From positions 54,356,401-54,420,400 of the forward strand of contig OX392527.1 in the NCBI GenBank assembly GCA_947623455.1: DNA of 64,000 nucleotides. The letters are read 5' to 3'. The notes beneath the pieces were generated by a model. That model saw nothing but the letters and a program-made list of their open reading frames with translations. It did not search any database and was not told the DNA's origin. The translations under genes and the position numbers were made by a program. Positions 50,901-64,000 of the stretch are shown here, in pieces. This stretch comes from Mimachlamys varia (Eukaryota; Mollusca; Bivalvia; Pectinida; Pectinidae). Numbering within the stretch: the first letter of the stretch is position 1; each line of letters opens with the position of its first letter.

Positions 50901-53900
50901 TACATAGAATAGACGTTTTAACATAGAATAGACGTTGTTACATAAAATAGACGTTGCTACATAGAATTGACGTTGTTACATAGAATAGACGTTGTTATAT
51001 AGAATAGACGTTTTAACATAGAATAGACGTTGTTATATAGAATAGACGTTGTTATATAGAATAGACGTTATTATATAGAATAGACTTTGTAATATAGAAT
51101 AGACGCTGTTATATAGAATAGACGTTGGTATATAGAATAGACGTTTTAACATAGAATAGACGTTGTTATATAGAATAGACGTTGTTACATAGAATAGACG
51201 TTTTAACATAGAATAGACGTTGTTACATAAAATAGACGTTGCTACATAGAATTGACGTTGTTACATAGAATAGACGTTGTTATATAGAATAGACGTTTTA
51301 ACATAGAATAGACGTTGTTATATAGAATAGACGTTGTTATATAGAATAGACGTTGTTACATAAAATAGACGTTGTTACATAGAATAGACGTTGTTACATA
51401 GAATAGACGTTGTAATATAGAATAGATGTTGTTACATGAAATAGACGTTGTTATATAGAATACACATTGTTATATAGTATAGACGTTGTTATATAGAATA
51501 GACGTTGTTACATAGAATAGTCGTCGTTATATAGAATAGACGTTGTTATATAGAATAGACGCTATTTTATAAAAACGACGTTGTTATATAAAATAGACGT
51601 TGTTATATAAAATAGACGTTGTTACATAGAATAGACGTTGTTATATAAAATACACGTTTTAACATAAAATAGATGTTGTTACATAGAATAGACGTTGTTA
51701 CATAGAATAGACGTTGTTATATAAAATAGACGTTGTTATATAAAATACACGTTTTAACATAAAATAGATGTTGTTACATAGAATAGACGTTGTTACATAG
51801 AATAGACGTTGTTATATAGAATAGACGTTGTTATATAGAATAAACGTTATTATATAGAATAGATGTTGTTACATAGAATAGACGTTGTTATATAGAATAG
51901 ACGTTTTAACATAGAATAGACGTTGTTACATAAAATAGACGTTCTAACATCGAATAGACGTTGTTACATAGAATAGACGTTGTTACATAGAATAGACGTT
52001 GTTACATAGAATAGACGTTTTAACATAGAATAGACGTTGTTATATAGAATAGACGTTATTATATAGAATAGACGTTGTTACATAGAATAGACGCTGTTAT
52101 ATAGAATAGACGTTGTTATATAGAATAGACGTTTTAACATAGAATAGACGTTGTTATATAGAATAGACGTTGTTACATAGAATAGACGTTGTTACATAAA
52201 ATAGACGTTGTTACATAGAATAGACGTTGTTACATAGAATAGACGTTGTAATATAGAATAGACGTTGTTACATAAAATATACGTTGTTATATAGAATACA
52301 CATTTTTATATAGAATAGACGTTGTTACATAAAATAGACTTTGTTACATAAAATAGACGTTTTAACATAAAATAGATGTTGTTACATAGAATAGACGTTG
52401 TTATATAGAATAGACGTTGTTATATAGAATAGACGTTATTATATAGAATAGACATTGTAATATAGAATAGACGTTATTATATAGAATAGACATTGTAATA
52501 TAGAATAGACGCTGTTATATAGAATAGACGTTGGTATATAGAATAGACGTTTTAACATAGAATAGACGTTGTTATATAGAATAGACGTTGTTACATAGAA
52601 TAGACGTTTTAACATAGAATAGACGTTGTTACATAAAATAGACTTTGCTACATAGAATAGACGTTGTTACATAGAATAGACGTTGTTATATAGAATAGAC
52701 GTTTTAACATAGAATAGACGTTGTTATATAGAATAGACGTTGTTACATAGAATAGACGTTGTTACATAAAATAGACGTTGTTACATAGAATAGACGTTGT
52801 TACATAGAATAGACGTTGTAATATAGAATAGACGTTGTTACATAAAATATACGTTGTTATAGAGAATACACATTTTTATATAGAATAGACGTTGTTACAT
52901 AAAATAGACTTTGTTACATAAAATAGACGTTTTAACATAAAATAGATGTTGTTACATAGAATAGACGTTGTTATATAGAATAGACGTTGTTATATAGAAT
53001 AGACGTTATTATATAGAATAGACTTTGTAATATAGAATAGACGCTGTTATATAGAATAGACGTTGGTATATAGAATAGACGTTTTAACATAGAATAGACG
53101 TTGTTATATAGAATAGACGTTGTTACATAGAATAGACGTTTTAACATAGAATAGACGTTGTTACATAAAATAGACGTTGCTACATAGAATGGACGTTGTT
53201 ACATAGAATAGACGTTGTTATATAGAATAGACGTTTTAACATAGAATAGACGTTGTTATATAGAATAGACGTTGTTATATAGAATAGACGTTATTATATA
53301 GAATAGACTTTGTAATATAGAATAGACGCTGTTATATAGAATAGACGTTGGTATATAGAATAGACGTTTTAACATAGAATAGACGTTGTTATATAGAATA
53401 GACGTTGTTACATAGAATAGACGTTTTAACATAGAATAGACGTTGTTACATAAAATAGACGTTGCTACATAGAATTGACGTTGTTACATAGAATAGACGT
53501 TATTATATAGAATAGATGTTGTTACATAGAATAGACGTTGTTATATAGAATAGACGTTTTAACATAGAATAGACGTTGTTACATAAAATAGACGTTGTTA
53601 CATAGAATAGACGTTGTTACATAGAATAGACGTTGTAATATAGAATAGATGTTGTTACATGAAATAGACGTTGTTATATAGAATACACATTGTTATATAG
53701 TATAGACGTTGTTATATAGAATAGACGTTGTTACATAGAATAGTCGTCGTTATATAGAATAGACGTTGTTATATAGAATAGACGCTATTTTATAAAAACG
53801 ACGTTGTTATATAAAATAGACGTTGTTATATAAAATAGACGTTGTTACATAGAATAGACGTTGTTATATAAAATACACGTTTTAACATAAAATAGATGTT

Positions 53901-56900
53901 GTTACATAGAATAGACGTTGTTACATAGAATAGACGTTGTTATATAAAATAGACGTTGTTATATAAAATACACGTTTTAACATAAAATAGATGTTGTTAC
54001 ATAGAATAGACGTTGTTACATAGAATAGACGTTGTTATATAGAATAGACGTTGTTATATAGAATAAACGTTATTATATAGAATAGATGTTGTTACATAGA
54101 ATAGACGTTGTTATATAGAATAGACGTTTTAACATAGAATAGACGTTGTTACATAAAATAGACGTTTTAACATCGAATAGACGTTGTTACATAGAATAGA
54201 CGTTGTTACATAGAATAGACGTTGTTACATAGAATAGACGTTTTAACATAGAATAGACGTTGTTATATAGAATAGACGTTATTATATAGAATAGACGTTG
54301 TTACATAGAATAGACGCTGTTATATAGAATAGACGTTGTTATATAGAATAGACGTTTTAACATAGAATAGACGTTGTTATATAGAATAGACGTTGTTACA
54401 TAGAATAGACGTTGTTACATAAAATAGACGTTGTTACATAGAATAGACGTTGTTACATAGAATAGACGTTGTAATATAGAATAGACGTTGTTACATAAAA
54501 TATACGTTGTTATATAGAATACACATTTTTATATAGAATAGACGTTGTTACATAAAATAGACTTTGTTACATAAAATAGACGTTTTAACATAAAATAGAT
54601 GTTGTTACATAGAATAGACGTTGTTATATAGAATAGACGTTGTTATATAGAATAGACGTTATTATATAGAATAGACATTGTAATATAGAATAGACGTTGT
54701 TACATAGAAAAGACGTTGGTATATAGAATAGACGTTTTAACATAGAATAGACGTTGTTATATAGAATAGACGTTGTTACATAGAATAGACGTTTTAACAT
54801 AGAATAGACGTTGTTACATAAAATAGACGTTGCTACATAGAATTGACGTTGTTACATAGAATAGACGTTGTTATATAGAATAGACGTTTTAACATAGAAT
54901 AGACGTTGTTATATAGAATAGACGTTGTTATATAGAATAGACGTTGTTACATAAAATAGACGTTGTTACATAGAATAGACGTTGTTACATAGAATAGACG
55001 TTGTAATATAGAATAGATGTTGTTACATGAAATAGACGTTGTTATATAGAATACACATTGTTATATAGTATAGACGTTGTTATATAGAATAGACGTTGTT
55101 ACATAGAATAGTCGTCGTTATATAGAATAGACGTTGTTATATAGAATAGACGCTATTTTATAAAAACGACGTTGTTATATAAAATAGACGTTGTTATATA
55201 AAATAGACGTTGTTACATAGAATAGACGTTGTTATATAAAATACACGTTTTAACATAAAATAGATGTTGTTACATAGAATAGACGTTGTTACATAGAATA
55301 GACGTTGTTATATAAAATAGACGTTGTTATATAAAATACACGTTTTAACATAAAATAGATGTTGTTACATAGAATAGACGTTGTTACATAGAATAGACGT
55401 TGTTATATAGAATAGACGTTGTTATATAGAATAAACGTTATTATATAGAATAGATGTTGTTACATAGAATAGACGTTGTTATATAGAATAGACGTTTTAA
55501 CATAGAATAGACGTTGTTACATAAAATAGACGTTTTAACATCGAATAGACGTTGTTACATAGAATAGACGTTGTTACATAGAATAGACGTTGTTACATAG
55601 AATAGACGTTTTAACATAGAATAGACGTTGTTATATAGAATAGACGTTATTATATAGAATAGACGTTGTTACATAGAATAGACGCTGTTATATAGAATAG
55701 ACGTTGTTATATAGAATAGACGTTTTAACATAGAATAGACGTTGTTATATAGAATAGACGTTGTTACATAGAATAGACGTTGTTACATAAAATAGACGTT
55801 GTTACATAGAATAGACGTTGTTACATAGAATAGACGTTGTAATATAGAATAGACGTTGTAATATAGAATAGACGTTGTTACATAAAATATACGTTGTTAT
55901 AGAGAATACACATTTTTATATAGAATAGACGTTGTTACATAAAATAGACTTTGTTACATAAAATAGACGTTTTAACATAAAATAGATGTTGTTACATAGA
56001 ATAGACGTTGTTATATAGAATAGACGTTGTTATATAGAATAGACGTTATTATATAGAATAGACTTTGTAATATAGAATAGACGCTGTTATATAGAATAGA
56101 CGTTGGTATATAGAATAGACGTTTTAACATAGAATAGACGTTGTTATATAGAATAGACGTTGTTACATAGAATAGACGTTTTAACATAGAATAGACGTTG
56201 TTACATAAAATAGACGTTGCTACATAGAATTGACGTTGTTACATAGAATAGACGTTGTTATATAGAATAGACGTTGTTATATAAAATACACGTTTTAACA
56301 TAAAATAGATGTTGTTACATAGAATAGACGTTGTTACATAGAATAGACGTTGTTATATAAAATAGACGTTGTTATATAAAATACACGTTTTAACATAAAA
56401 TAGATGTTGTTACATAGAATAGACGTTGTTACATAGAATAGACGTTGTTATATAGAATAGACGTTGTTATATAGAATAAACGTTATTATATAGAATAGAT
56501 GTTGTTACATAGAATAGACGTTGTTATATAGAATAGACGTTTTAACATAGAATAGACGTTGTTACATAAAATAGACGTTTTAACATCGAATAGACGTTGT
56601 TACATAGAATAGACGTTGTTACATAGAATAGACGTTGTTACATAGAATAGACGTTTTAACATAGAATAGACGTTGTTATATAGAATAGACGTTATTATAT
56701 AGAATAGACGTTGTTACATAGAATAGACGCTGTTATATAGAATAGACGTTGTTATATAGAATAGACGTTTTAACATAGAATAGACGTTGTTATATAGAAT
56801 AGACGTTGTTACATAGAATAGACGTTGTTACATAAAATAGACGTTGTTACATAGAATAGACGTTGTTACATAGAATAGACGTTGTAATATAGAATAGACG

Positions 56901-57560
56901 TTGTTACATAAAATATACGTTGTTATATAGAATACACATTTTTATATAGAATAGACGTTGTTACATAAAATAGACTTTGTTACATAAAATAGACGTTTTA
57001 ACATAAAATAGATGTTGTTACATAGAATAGACGTTGTTATATAGAATAGACGTTGTTATATAGAATAGACGTTATTATATAGAATAGACATTGTAATATA
57101 GAATAGACGCTGTTATATAGAATAGACGTTGGTATATAGAATAGACGTTTTAACATAGAATAGACGTTGTTATATAGAATAGACGTTGTTACATAGAATA
57201 GACGTTTTAACATAGAATAGACGTTGTTACATAAAATAGACGTTGCTACATAGAATTGACGTTGTTACATAGAATAGACGTTGTTATATAGAATAGACGT
57301 TTTAACATAGAATAGACGTTGTTATATAGAATAGACGTTGTTATATAGAATAGACGTTGTTACATAAAATAGACGTTGTTACATAGAATAGACGTTGTTA
57401 TATAGAATAGACGTTGTTACATAAAATAGACGTTGTTACATAGAATAGACGTTGTTATATAGAATACACGTTGTAATATAGAATAGATGTTGTTACATGA
57501 AATAGACGTTGTTATATAGAATACACATTGTTATATAGTATAGACGTTGTTACATAGAAT
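41950..57560. repeat. Higher-order repeat domain, 1672-bp (88-monomer) unit and variants
   Basis: The rare string TAGTATAGAC occurs at 42032, 43856, 45528, 48131, 49803, 51475, 53698, 55066 and 57536. The spacings are 1824, 1672, 2603, 1672, 1672, 2223, 1368 and 2470 bp, that is 96, 88, 137, 88, 88, 117, 72 and 130 monomers. The 1672-bp copies seem almost identical: for example GTTGGTATAT at 43221 recurs at 44893. Longer and shorter units look like duplications or deletions of part of the 88-mer. A further related copy is at 38441, 189 monomers to the left. Confidence 0.9.
43130..43700. repeat. 285-bp (15-monomer) tandem duplication inside the higher-order unit
   Basis: The GTTGGTATAT marker occurs at 43221 and 43506, 285 bp apart, in the same order of neighbours (GACTTTGTAATAT before, GTTTTAACAT after, then GTTGCTACATAGAAT). 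The first copy ends AATGGACG and the second AATTGACG. The same pair recurs in several following higher-order units. Confidence 0.8.
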
Positions 57561-60500
57561 AGACGTTTTAACATAGAATAGACGTTGTTACATAAAATAG
57601 ACGTTGCTACATAGAATTGACGTTGTTACATAGAATAGACGTTGTTATATAGAATAGACGTTGCTATATAGAATAGATGTTTTAACATAAAATAGACGTT
57701 GTTATATAAAATAGACTTTGTTACATAAAATAGACGTTTTAACATAAAATAGATGTTGTTACATAGAATAGACGTTGTTATATAGAATATACGTTATTAT
57801 ATAGAAAAGACGTTGTAACATAGAATAGACGCTGTTCTATAGAATAGACGCTGTTATATAGAATAGACGTTTTAACATAAAATAAACGTTGTTACATAAA
57901 ATAGACGTTGCTACATAAAATAGACGTTGTTACATAAAATAGCGTTGTTACATAGAATAAACGTTGTAATATAGAATAGACGTTGTAATATAGAATAGAC
58001 GTTGTTACATGAAATTGACGTTGTTATATAGAATACACATTGTTGTATAGTATAGACGTTGTTATATAGAATAGACGTTGTTACATAGAATAGTCGTCGT
58101 TATGTAGAATAGACGTTGTTATATAGAATAGACGCTGTTTTATAAAAACGACGTTGTTAGATAAAATAGACGTTATATAAAATAGACGTTGTTACATAGA
58201 ATAGACGTTGCTATATAGAATAGACGTTTTAACATAAAATAGACGTTGTTATATAAAATACACGTTTTAACATGAAATAGATGTTGTTACATAGAATAGA
58301 CGTTGTTACATAGAATAGACGTTGTTATATAGAATAGACGTTGTTATATAAAATAGACGTTGTTATATAAAATACACGTTTTAACATAAAATAGATGTTG
58401 TTATATAGAATAAACGTTGTTATATAGAATAAACGTTATTATATAGAATAGATGTTGTTACATAGAATAGACGTTGTTATATAGAATAGACGTTGTTATA
58501 TAGAATAGACGTTTTAACATAGAATAGACGTTGTGACATAAAATAGATGTTGTTACATAGAATAGACGTTGTTATATAGAATAGACGTTGTTACATAGAA
58601 TAGACGTTTTAACATAGAATAGACGTTGTTATATAAAATAGACGTTGTAACATAGAATAGACGTTGCTACATAAAATAGACGTTGTCACATAGAATAGAC
58701 GTTGTTACATAGAATAGACGTTGTAATATAGAATAGACGTTGTAATATAGAATAGACGTTGTTACATGAAATAGACGTTGTTATATAGAATAGACGTTGT
58801 TACATAGAATAGTCGTCGTTATATAGAATAGACGTTGTTGTTTAGAATAGACGTCGCTACATAGAATAGACGTTGTTATATAGAATAGACGCTGTTACAT
58901 AAAAACGACGTTGTTATATAAAATAGACGTTGTTATATAAAATAGACGTTGTTACATAGAATAGACGTTGCTATATAGAATAGACGTTTTAACATAAAAT
59001 AGACGTTGTTATATAAAATAGACTTTGTTACATAAAATAGACGTTTTAACATAAAATAGATGTTGTTACATAGAATAGACGTTGTTATATAGAATAGACG
59101 TTGTAACATAGAATAGACGCTGTTATATAGAATAGACGCTGTTATATAGAATAGACGTTTTAACATAGAATAGACGTTGTTATATAGAATAGACGTTGTT
59201 ACATAGAATAGACGTTTGAACATAGAATAGACGTTTGAACATAGAATAGACGTTGTTACATAGAATCGACGTTGTTATATAGAATCGACGTTGTTGTATA
59301 GAATAGACGGTGTTATATAGAATAGACGTTGTTATATAGAATAGACGCTGTTATATAGAATAGACGCTGTTATATAGAATAGACGTTTTAACATAGAATA
59401 GACGTTGTTATATAGAATAGACGTTGTTACATAGAATAGACGTTTGAACATAGAATAGACGTTTGAACATAGAATAGACGTTGTTACATAGAATCGACGT
59501 TGTTATATAGAATCGACGTTGTTATATAGAATAGACTTTGTAACATAGAATAGACGCTGTTATATAGAATAGACGTTGTTATATAGAATAGACGTTTTAA
59601 CATAGAATAGACGTTGTTATATAGAATAGACGTTGTTACATAGAATAGACGTTTTAACATAGAATAGACGTTGTTACATAAAATAGACGTTTCTACATAG
59701 AATTGACGTTGTTACATAGAATCGACGTTGTTATATAGAATCGACGTTGTTATATAGAATAGACGGTGTTATATAGAATAGACGTTGTTATATAGAATAG
59801 ACGCTGTTATATAGAATAGACGCTGTTATATAGAATAGACGTTTTAACATAGAATAGACGTTGTTATATAGAATAGACGTTGTTACATAGAATAGACGTT
59901 TGAACATAGAATAGACGTTTGAACATAGAATAGACGTTGTTACATAGAATCGACGTTGTTATATAGAATCGACGTTGTTATATAGAATAGACTTTGTAAC
60001 ATAGAATAGACGCTGTTATATATAATAGACGTTGTTATATAGAATAGACGTTTTAACATAGAATAGACGTTGTTATATAGAATAGACGTTGTTACATAGA
60101 ATAGACGTTGTTACATAAAATAGACCTTGTTACATAGAATAGACGTTGTTAAATAGAATAGACGTTGTAATATAGAATAGACGTTGTAATTTAGAATAGA
60201 CGTTGTTACATAAAATATACGTTGTTATATAGAATACACATTTTTATATAGAATAGACGTAGTTATATAGAATAGACGTTGTTGTTTTGAATAGACGTCG
60301 CTACATACAATAGACGTTGTTATATAGAATAGACGCTGTTACATAAAAATGACGTTGTTATATAAAATAGACGTTGTTACATAGAATAGACGTTGCTATA
60401 TAGAATAGATGTTTTAACATAAAATAGACGTTGTTATATAAAATAGACTTTGTTACATAAAATAGACGTTTTAACATAAAATAGATGTTGTTACATAGAA

Positions 60501-63500
60501 TAGACGTTGTTATATAGAATAGACGTTGTTATATAGAATAGACGTTGTTATATAGAATATACGTTATTATATAGAAAAGACGTTGTAACATAGAATAGAC
60601 GCTGTTCTATAGAATAGACGCTGTTATATAGAATAGACGCTGTTATATAGAATAGACGTTTGAACATAGAATAGACGTTTGAACATAGAATAGACTTTGT
60701 TATATAGAATAGACGTTGTTACATAGAATAGACGTTGTTGTATAGAATAGACGTTGTTACATAGAATAGACGTTGTTACATAAAATAAACGTTGTTACAT
60801 AGAATAGACGTTTTAACATAAAATAAACGTTGTTACATAAAATAGACGTTGCTACATAAAATAGACGTTGTTACATAGAATAGACGTTGTTACATAGAAT
60901 AGACGTTGTAATATAGAATAGACGTTGTAATATAGAATAGACGTTGTTGCATGAAATAGACGTTGTTATATAGAATACACATTGTTATATAGTATAGACG
61001 TTGTTATATAGAATAGACGTTGTTACATAGAATAGTCGTCGTTATATAGAATAGACGTTGTTATATAGAATAGACGCTATTTTATAAAAACGACGTTGTT
61101 ATATAAAATAGACGTTGTTATATAAAATAGACGTTGTTACATAGAATAGACGTTGCTATATAGAATAGACGTTTTAACATAAAATCGACGTTGTTATATA
61201 AAATAGACTTTGTTACATAAAATAGACGTTTTAACATCGAATAGACGTTGTTACATAGAATAGACGTTGTTACATAGAATAGACGTTGTTACATAGAATA
61301 GACGTTGTTACATAGAATAGACGTTTTAACATAGAATAGACGTTGTTATATAGAATAGACGTTATTATATAGAATAGACGTTGTTACATAGAATAGACGC
61401 TGTTATATAGAATAGACGTTGTTATATAGAATAGACGTTTTAACATAGAATAGACGTTGTTATATAGAATAGACGTTTTAACATAGAATAGACGTTTTAA
61501 CATAGAATAGACGTTGTTACATAAAATAGACTTTGCTACATAGAATAGACGTTGTTACATAGAATAGACGTTGTTATATAGAATAGACGTTTTAACATAG
61601 AATAGACGTTGTTATATAGAATAGACGTTGTTACATAGAATAGACGTTGTTACATAAAATAGACGTTGTTACATAGAATAGACGTTGTTACATAGAAGAG
61701 ACGTTGTAATTTAGAATAGACGTTGTAATATAGAATAGACGTTGTTACATAAAATATACGTTGTTATATAGAATACACATTTTTATATAGAATAGACGTT
61801 GTTACATAAAATAGACTTTGTTACATAAAATAGACGTTTTAACATAAAATAGATGTTGTTACATAGAATAGACGTTGTTATATAGAATAGACGTTGTTAT
61901 ATAGAATAGACGTTATTATATAGAATAGACTTTGTAATATAGAATAGACGCTGTTATATAGAATAGACGTTTTAACATAGAATAGACGTTGTTATATAGA
62001 ATAGACGTTGTTACATAGAATAGACGTTTTAACATAGAATAGACGTTGTTACATAAAATAGACGTTTTAACATAGAATTGACGTTGTTACATAGAATAGA
62101 CGTTGTTATATAGAATAGACGTTTTAACATAGAATAGACGTTGTTATATAGAATAGACGTTGTTACATAGAATAGACGTTGTTACATAAAATAGACGTTG
62201 TTACATAGAATAGACGTTGTTACATAGAATAGACGTTGTAATATAGAATAGACGTTGTAATTTAGAATAGATGTTGTTACATAAAATATACGTTATATAG
62301 AATACACATTTTTATATAGAATAGACGTAGTTATATAGAATAGACGTTGTTGTTTTGAATAGACGTCGCTACATACATAGAATAGTCGTCGTTATGTAGA
62401 ATAGACGTTTTTATATAGAATAGACGTTGTTATATAGAATATACGTTATTATATAGAAAAGACGTTGTAACATAGAATAGACGCTGTTCTATAGAATAGA
62501 CGCTGTTATATAGAATAGACGTTTGAACATAGAATAGACGTTTGAACATAGAATAGACGTTGTTATATAGAATAGACGTTGTTACATAGAATAGACGTTG
62601 TTGTATAGAATAGACGTTGTTACATAGAATAGACGTTGTTACATAAAATAAACGTTGTTACATAGAATAGACGTTTTAACATAAAATAAACGTTGTTACA
62701 TAAAATAGACGTTGCTACATAAAATAGACGTTGTTACATAGAATAGACGTTGTTACATAGAATAGACGTTGTAATAAAGAATAGACGTTGTAATATAGAA
62801 TAGACGTTGTTACATGAAATTGACGTTGTTATATAGAATACACATTGTTATATAGTATAGACGTTGTTATATAGAATAGACGTTGTTACATAGAATAGTC
62901 GTCGTTATGTAGAATAGACGTTTTTATATATAATAGACGCTGTTTTATAAAAACGACGTTGTTAGATAAAATAGACGTTGTTATATAAATAGACGTTGTT
63001 ACATAGAATAGACGTTGCTATATAGAATAGACGTTTTAACATGAAATAGACGTTGTTATATAAAATACACGTTTTAACATGAAATAGATGTTGTTACATA
63101 GAATAGACGTTGTTACATAGAATAGACGTTGTTATATAGAATAGACGTTGTTATATAAAATAGACGTTGTTATATAAAATACACGTTTTAACATAAAATA
63201 GATGTTGTTACATAGAATAGACGTTGTTACATAGAATAGACGTTGTTATATAGAATAAACGTTGTTATATAGAATAAACGTTATTATATAGAATAGATGT
63301 TGTTACATAGAATAGACGTTGTTATATAGAATAGACGTTGTTATATAGAATAGACGTTTTAACATAGAATAGACGTTGTTACATAGAATAGACGTTTGAA
63401 CATAGAATAGACGTTTGAACATAGAATAGACGTTGTTACATAGAATCGACGTTGTTATATAGAATCGACGTTGTTATATAGAATAGACTTTGTAACATAG

Positions 63501-64000
63501 AATAGACGCTGTTATATAGAATAGACGTTGTTATATAGAATAGACGTTTTAACATAGAATAGACGTTGTTATATAGAATAGACGTTGTTACATAGAATAG
63601 ACGTTTTAACATAGAATAGACGTTGTTACATAAAATAGACGTTTCTACATAGAATTGACGTTGTTACATTGAATAGACGTTGTTATATAGAATAGACGTT
63701 TTAACATAGAATAGACGTTGTTATATAGAATAGACGTTGTTACATAGAATAGACGTTGTTACATAAAATAGACCTTGTTACATAGAATAGACGTTGTTAC
63801 ATAGAATAGACGTTGTAATATAGAATAGACGTTGTAATTTAGAATAGACGTTGTTACATAAAATATACGTTGTTATATAGAATACACATTTTTATATAGA
63901 ATAGACGTAGTTATATAGAATAGACGTTGTTGTTTTGAATAGACGTCGCTACATACAATAGACGTTGTTATATAGAATAGACGCTGTTACATAAAAATGA

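Larger units (their letters stand above)
21727..64000. repeat. 19-bp satellite, about 2,200 copies, running off the right edge
   Basis: The unit is AGAATAGACGTTGTTATAT or AGAATAGACGTTGTTACAT (a single T/C difference). Further variants are AAAATAG, GTTTTAACAT, GCTGTTATAT, GTTATTATAT, GTTGTTACAAAG, GTTGTTGTATAG and TAAAAACGACG. It fills about two thirds of the window and is broken only by two copies of a 42-bp minisatellite. Left of about 38 kb, ACAAAG and GTATAG monomers are common. Right of it TTTTAACAT monomers dominate in a higher-order pattern. Minus-strand frames of 60-96 codons here (for example 31933-32166, 35492-35725, 58933-59223) are 57-nt, three-monomer translations, not genes. Confidence 0.98.

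Noticed and set aside
31933..59223. Minus-strand frames of 77-96 codons with repeated hydrophobic peptides
   Set aside because: They are three-monomer (57-nt) translations of the 19-bp satellite.
21727..64000. CRISPR array
   Set aside because: Repeats are contiguous with no unique spacers, and the DNA is eukaryotic.

Overview
This is eukaryotic, AT-rich, intron-bearing DNA, most likely from a mollusc and probably a bivalve. The evidence is an interferon regulatory factor (IRF) gene with GT-AG introns, interspersed elements of a type I recall from bivalve genomes, and very abundant tandem repeats. I cannot fix the species. No prokaryotic gene, operon, CRISPR array, rRNA or tRNA gene is visible. 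About five sixths of the window is tandem repeat, in several families with unrelated units. Layout: a 31-bp array (about 56-2664); a short spacer with an interspersed element (3184-3940); an 11-copy 30-bp array (4461-4782); the IRF gene on the minus strand (promoter and first exon near 10.7-10.85 kb, stop codon at 5521); a 44-bp array (11734-15831); a spacer; a 26-bp array (16612-20507); a 1.2-kb spacer with a long hairpin and a 32-bp minisatellite; then a 19-bp satellite from about 21727 to the right edge. The one gene I can support is an IRF1/IRF2-type factor. Eight coding exons, joined at GT-AG sites whose phases agree at every junction, give one 343-residue frame. It carries a complete tryptophan-repeat DNA-binding domain. 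I see no IRF-association domain. An untranslated first exon and a compact promoter with GAS/kappaB-like and AP-1 motifs lie upstream. The introns hold two inverted-repeat elements, a possible SINE remnant and a 10-copy 28-bp array. The 19-bp satellite is the most structured part. Variant landmarks from 42.0 to 57.5 kb lie at exact multiples of 19 bp, and three spacings equal 1672 bp, an 88-monomer higher-order repeat. On the left, a block of about 5 kb containing a second, 42-bp minisatellite is duplicated. The 26-bp array has its own 312-bp (12-monomer) higher-order repeat. All long open frames outside the IRF gene are by-products of repeats. Copy numbers and coordinates of array edges were read by eye, so edges may be off by a few bases.
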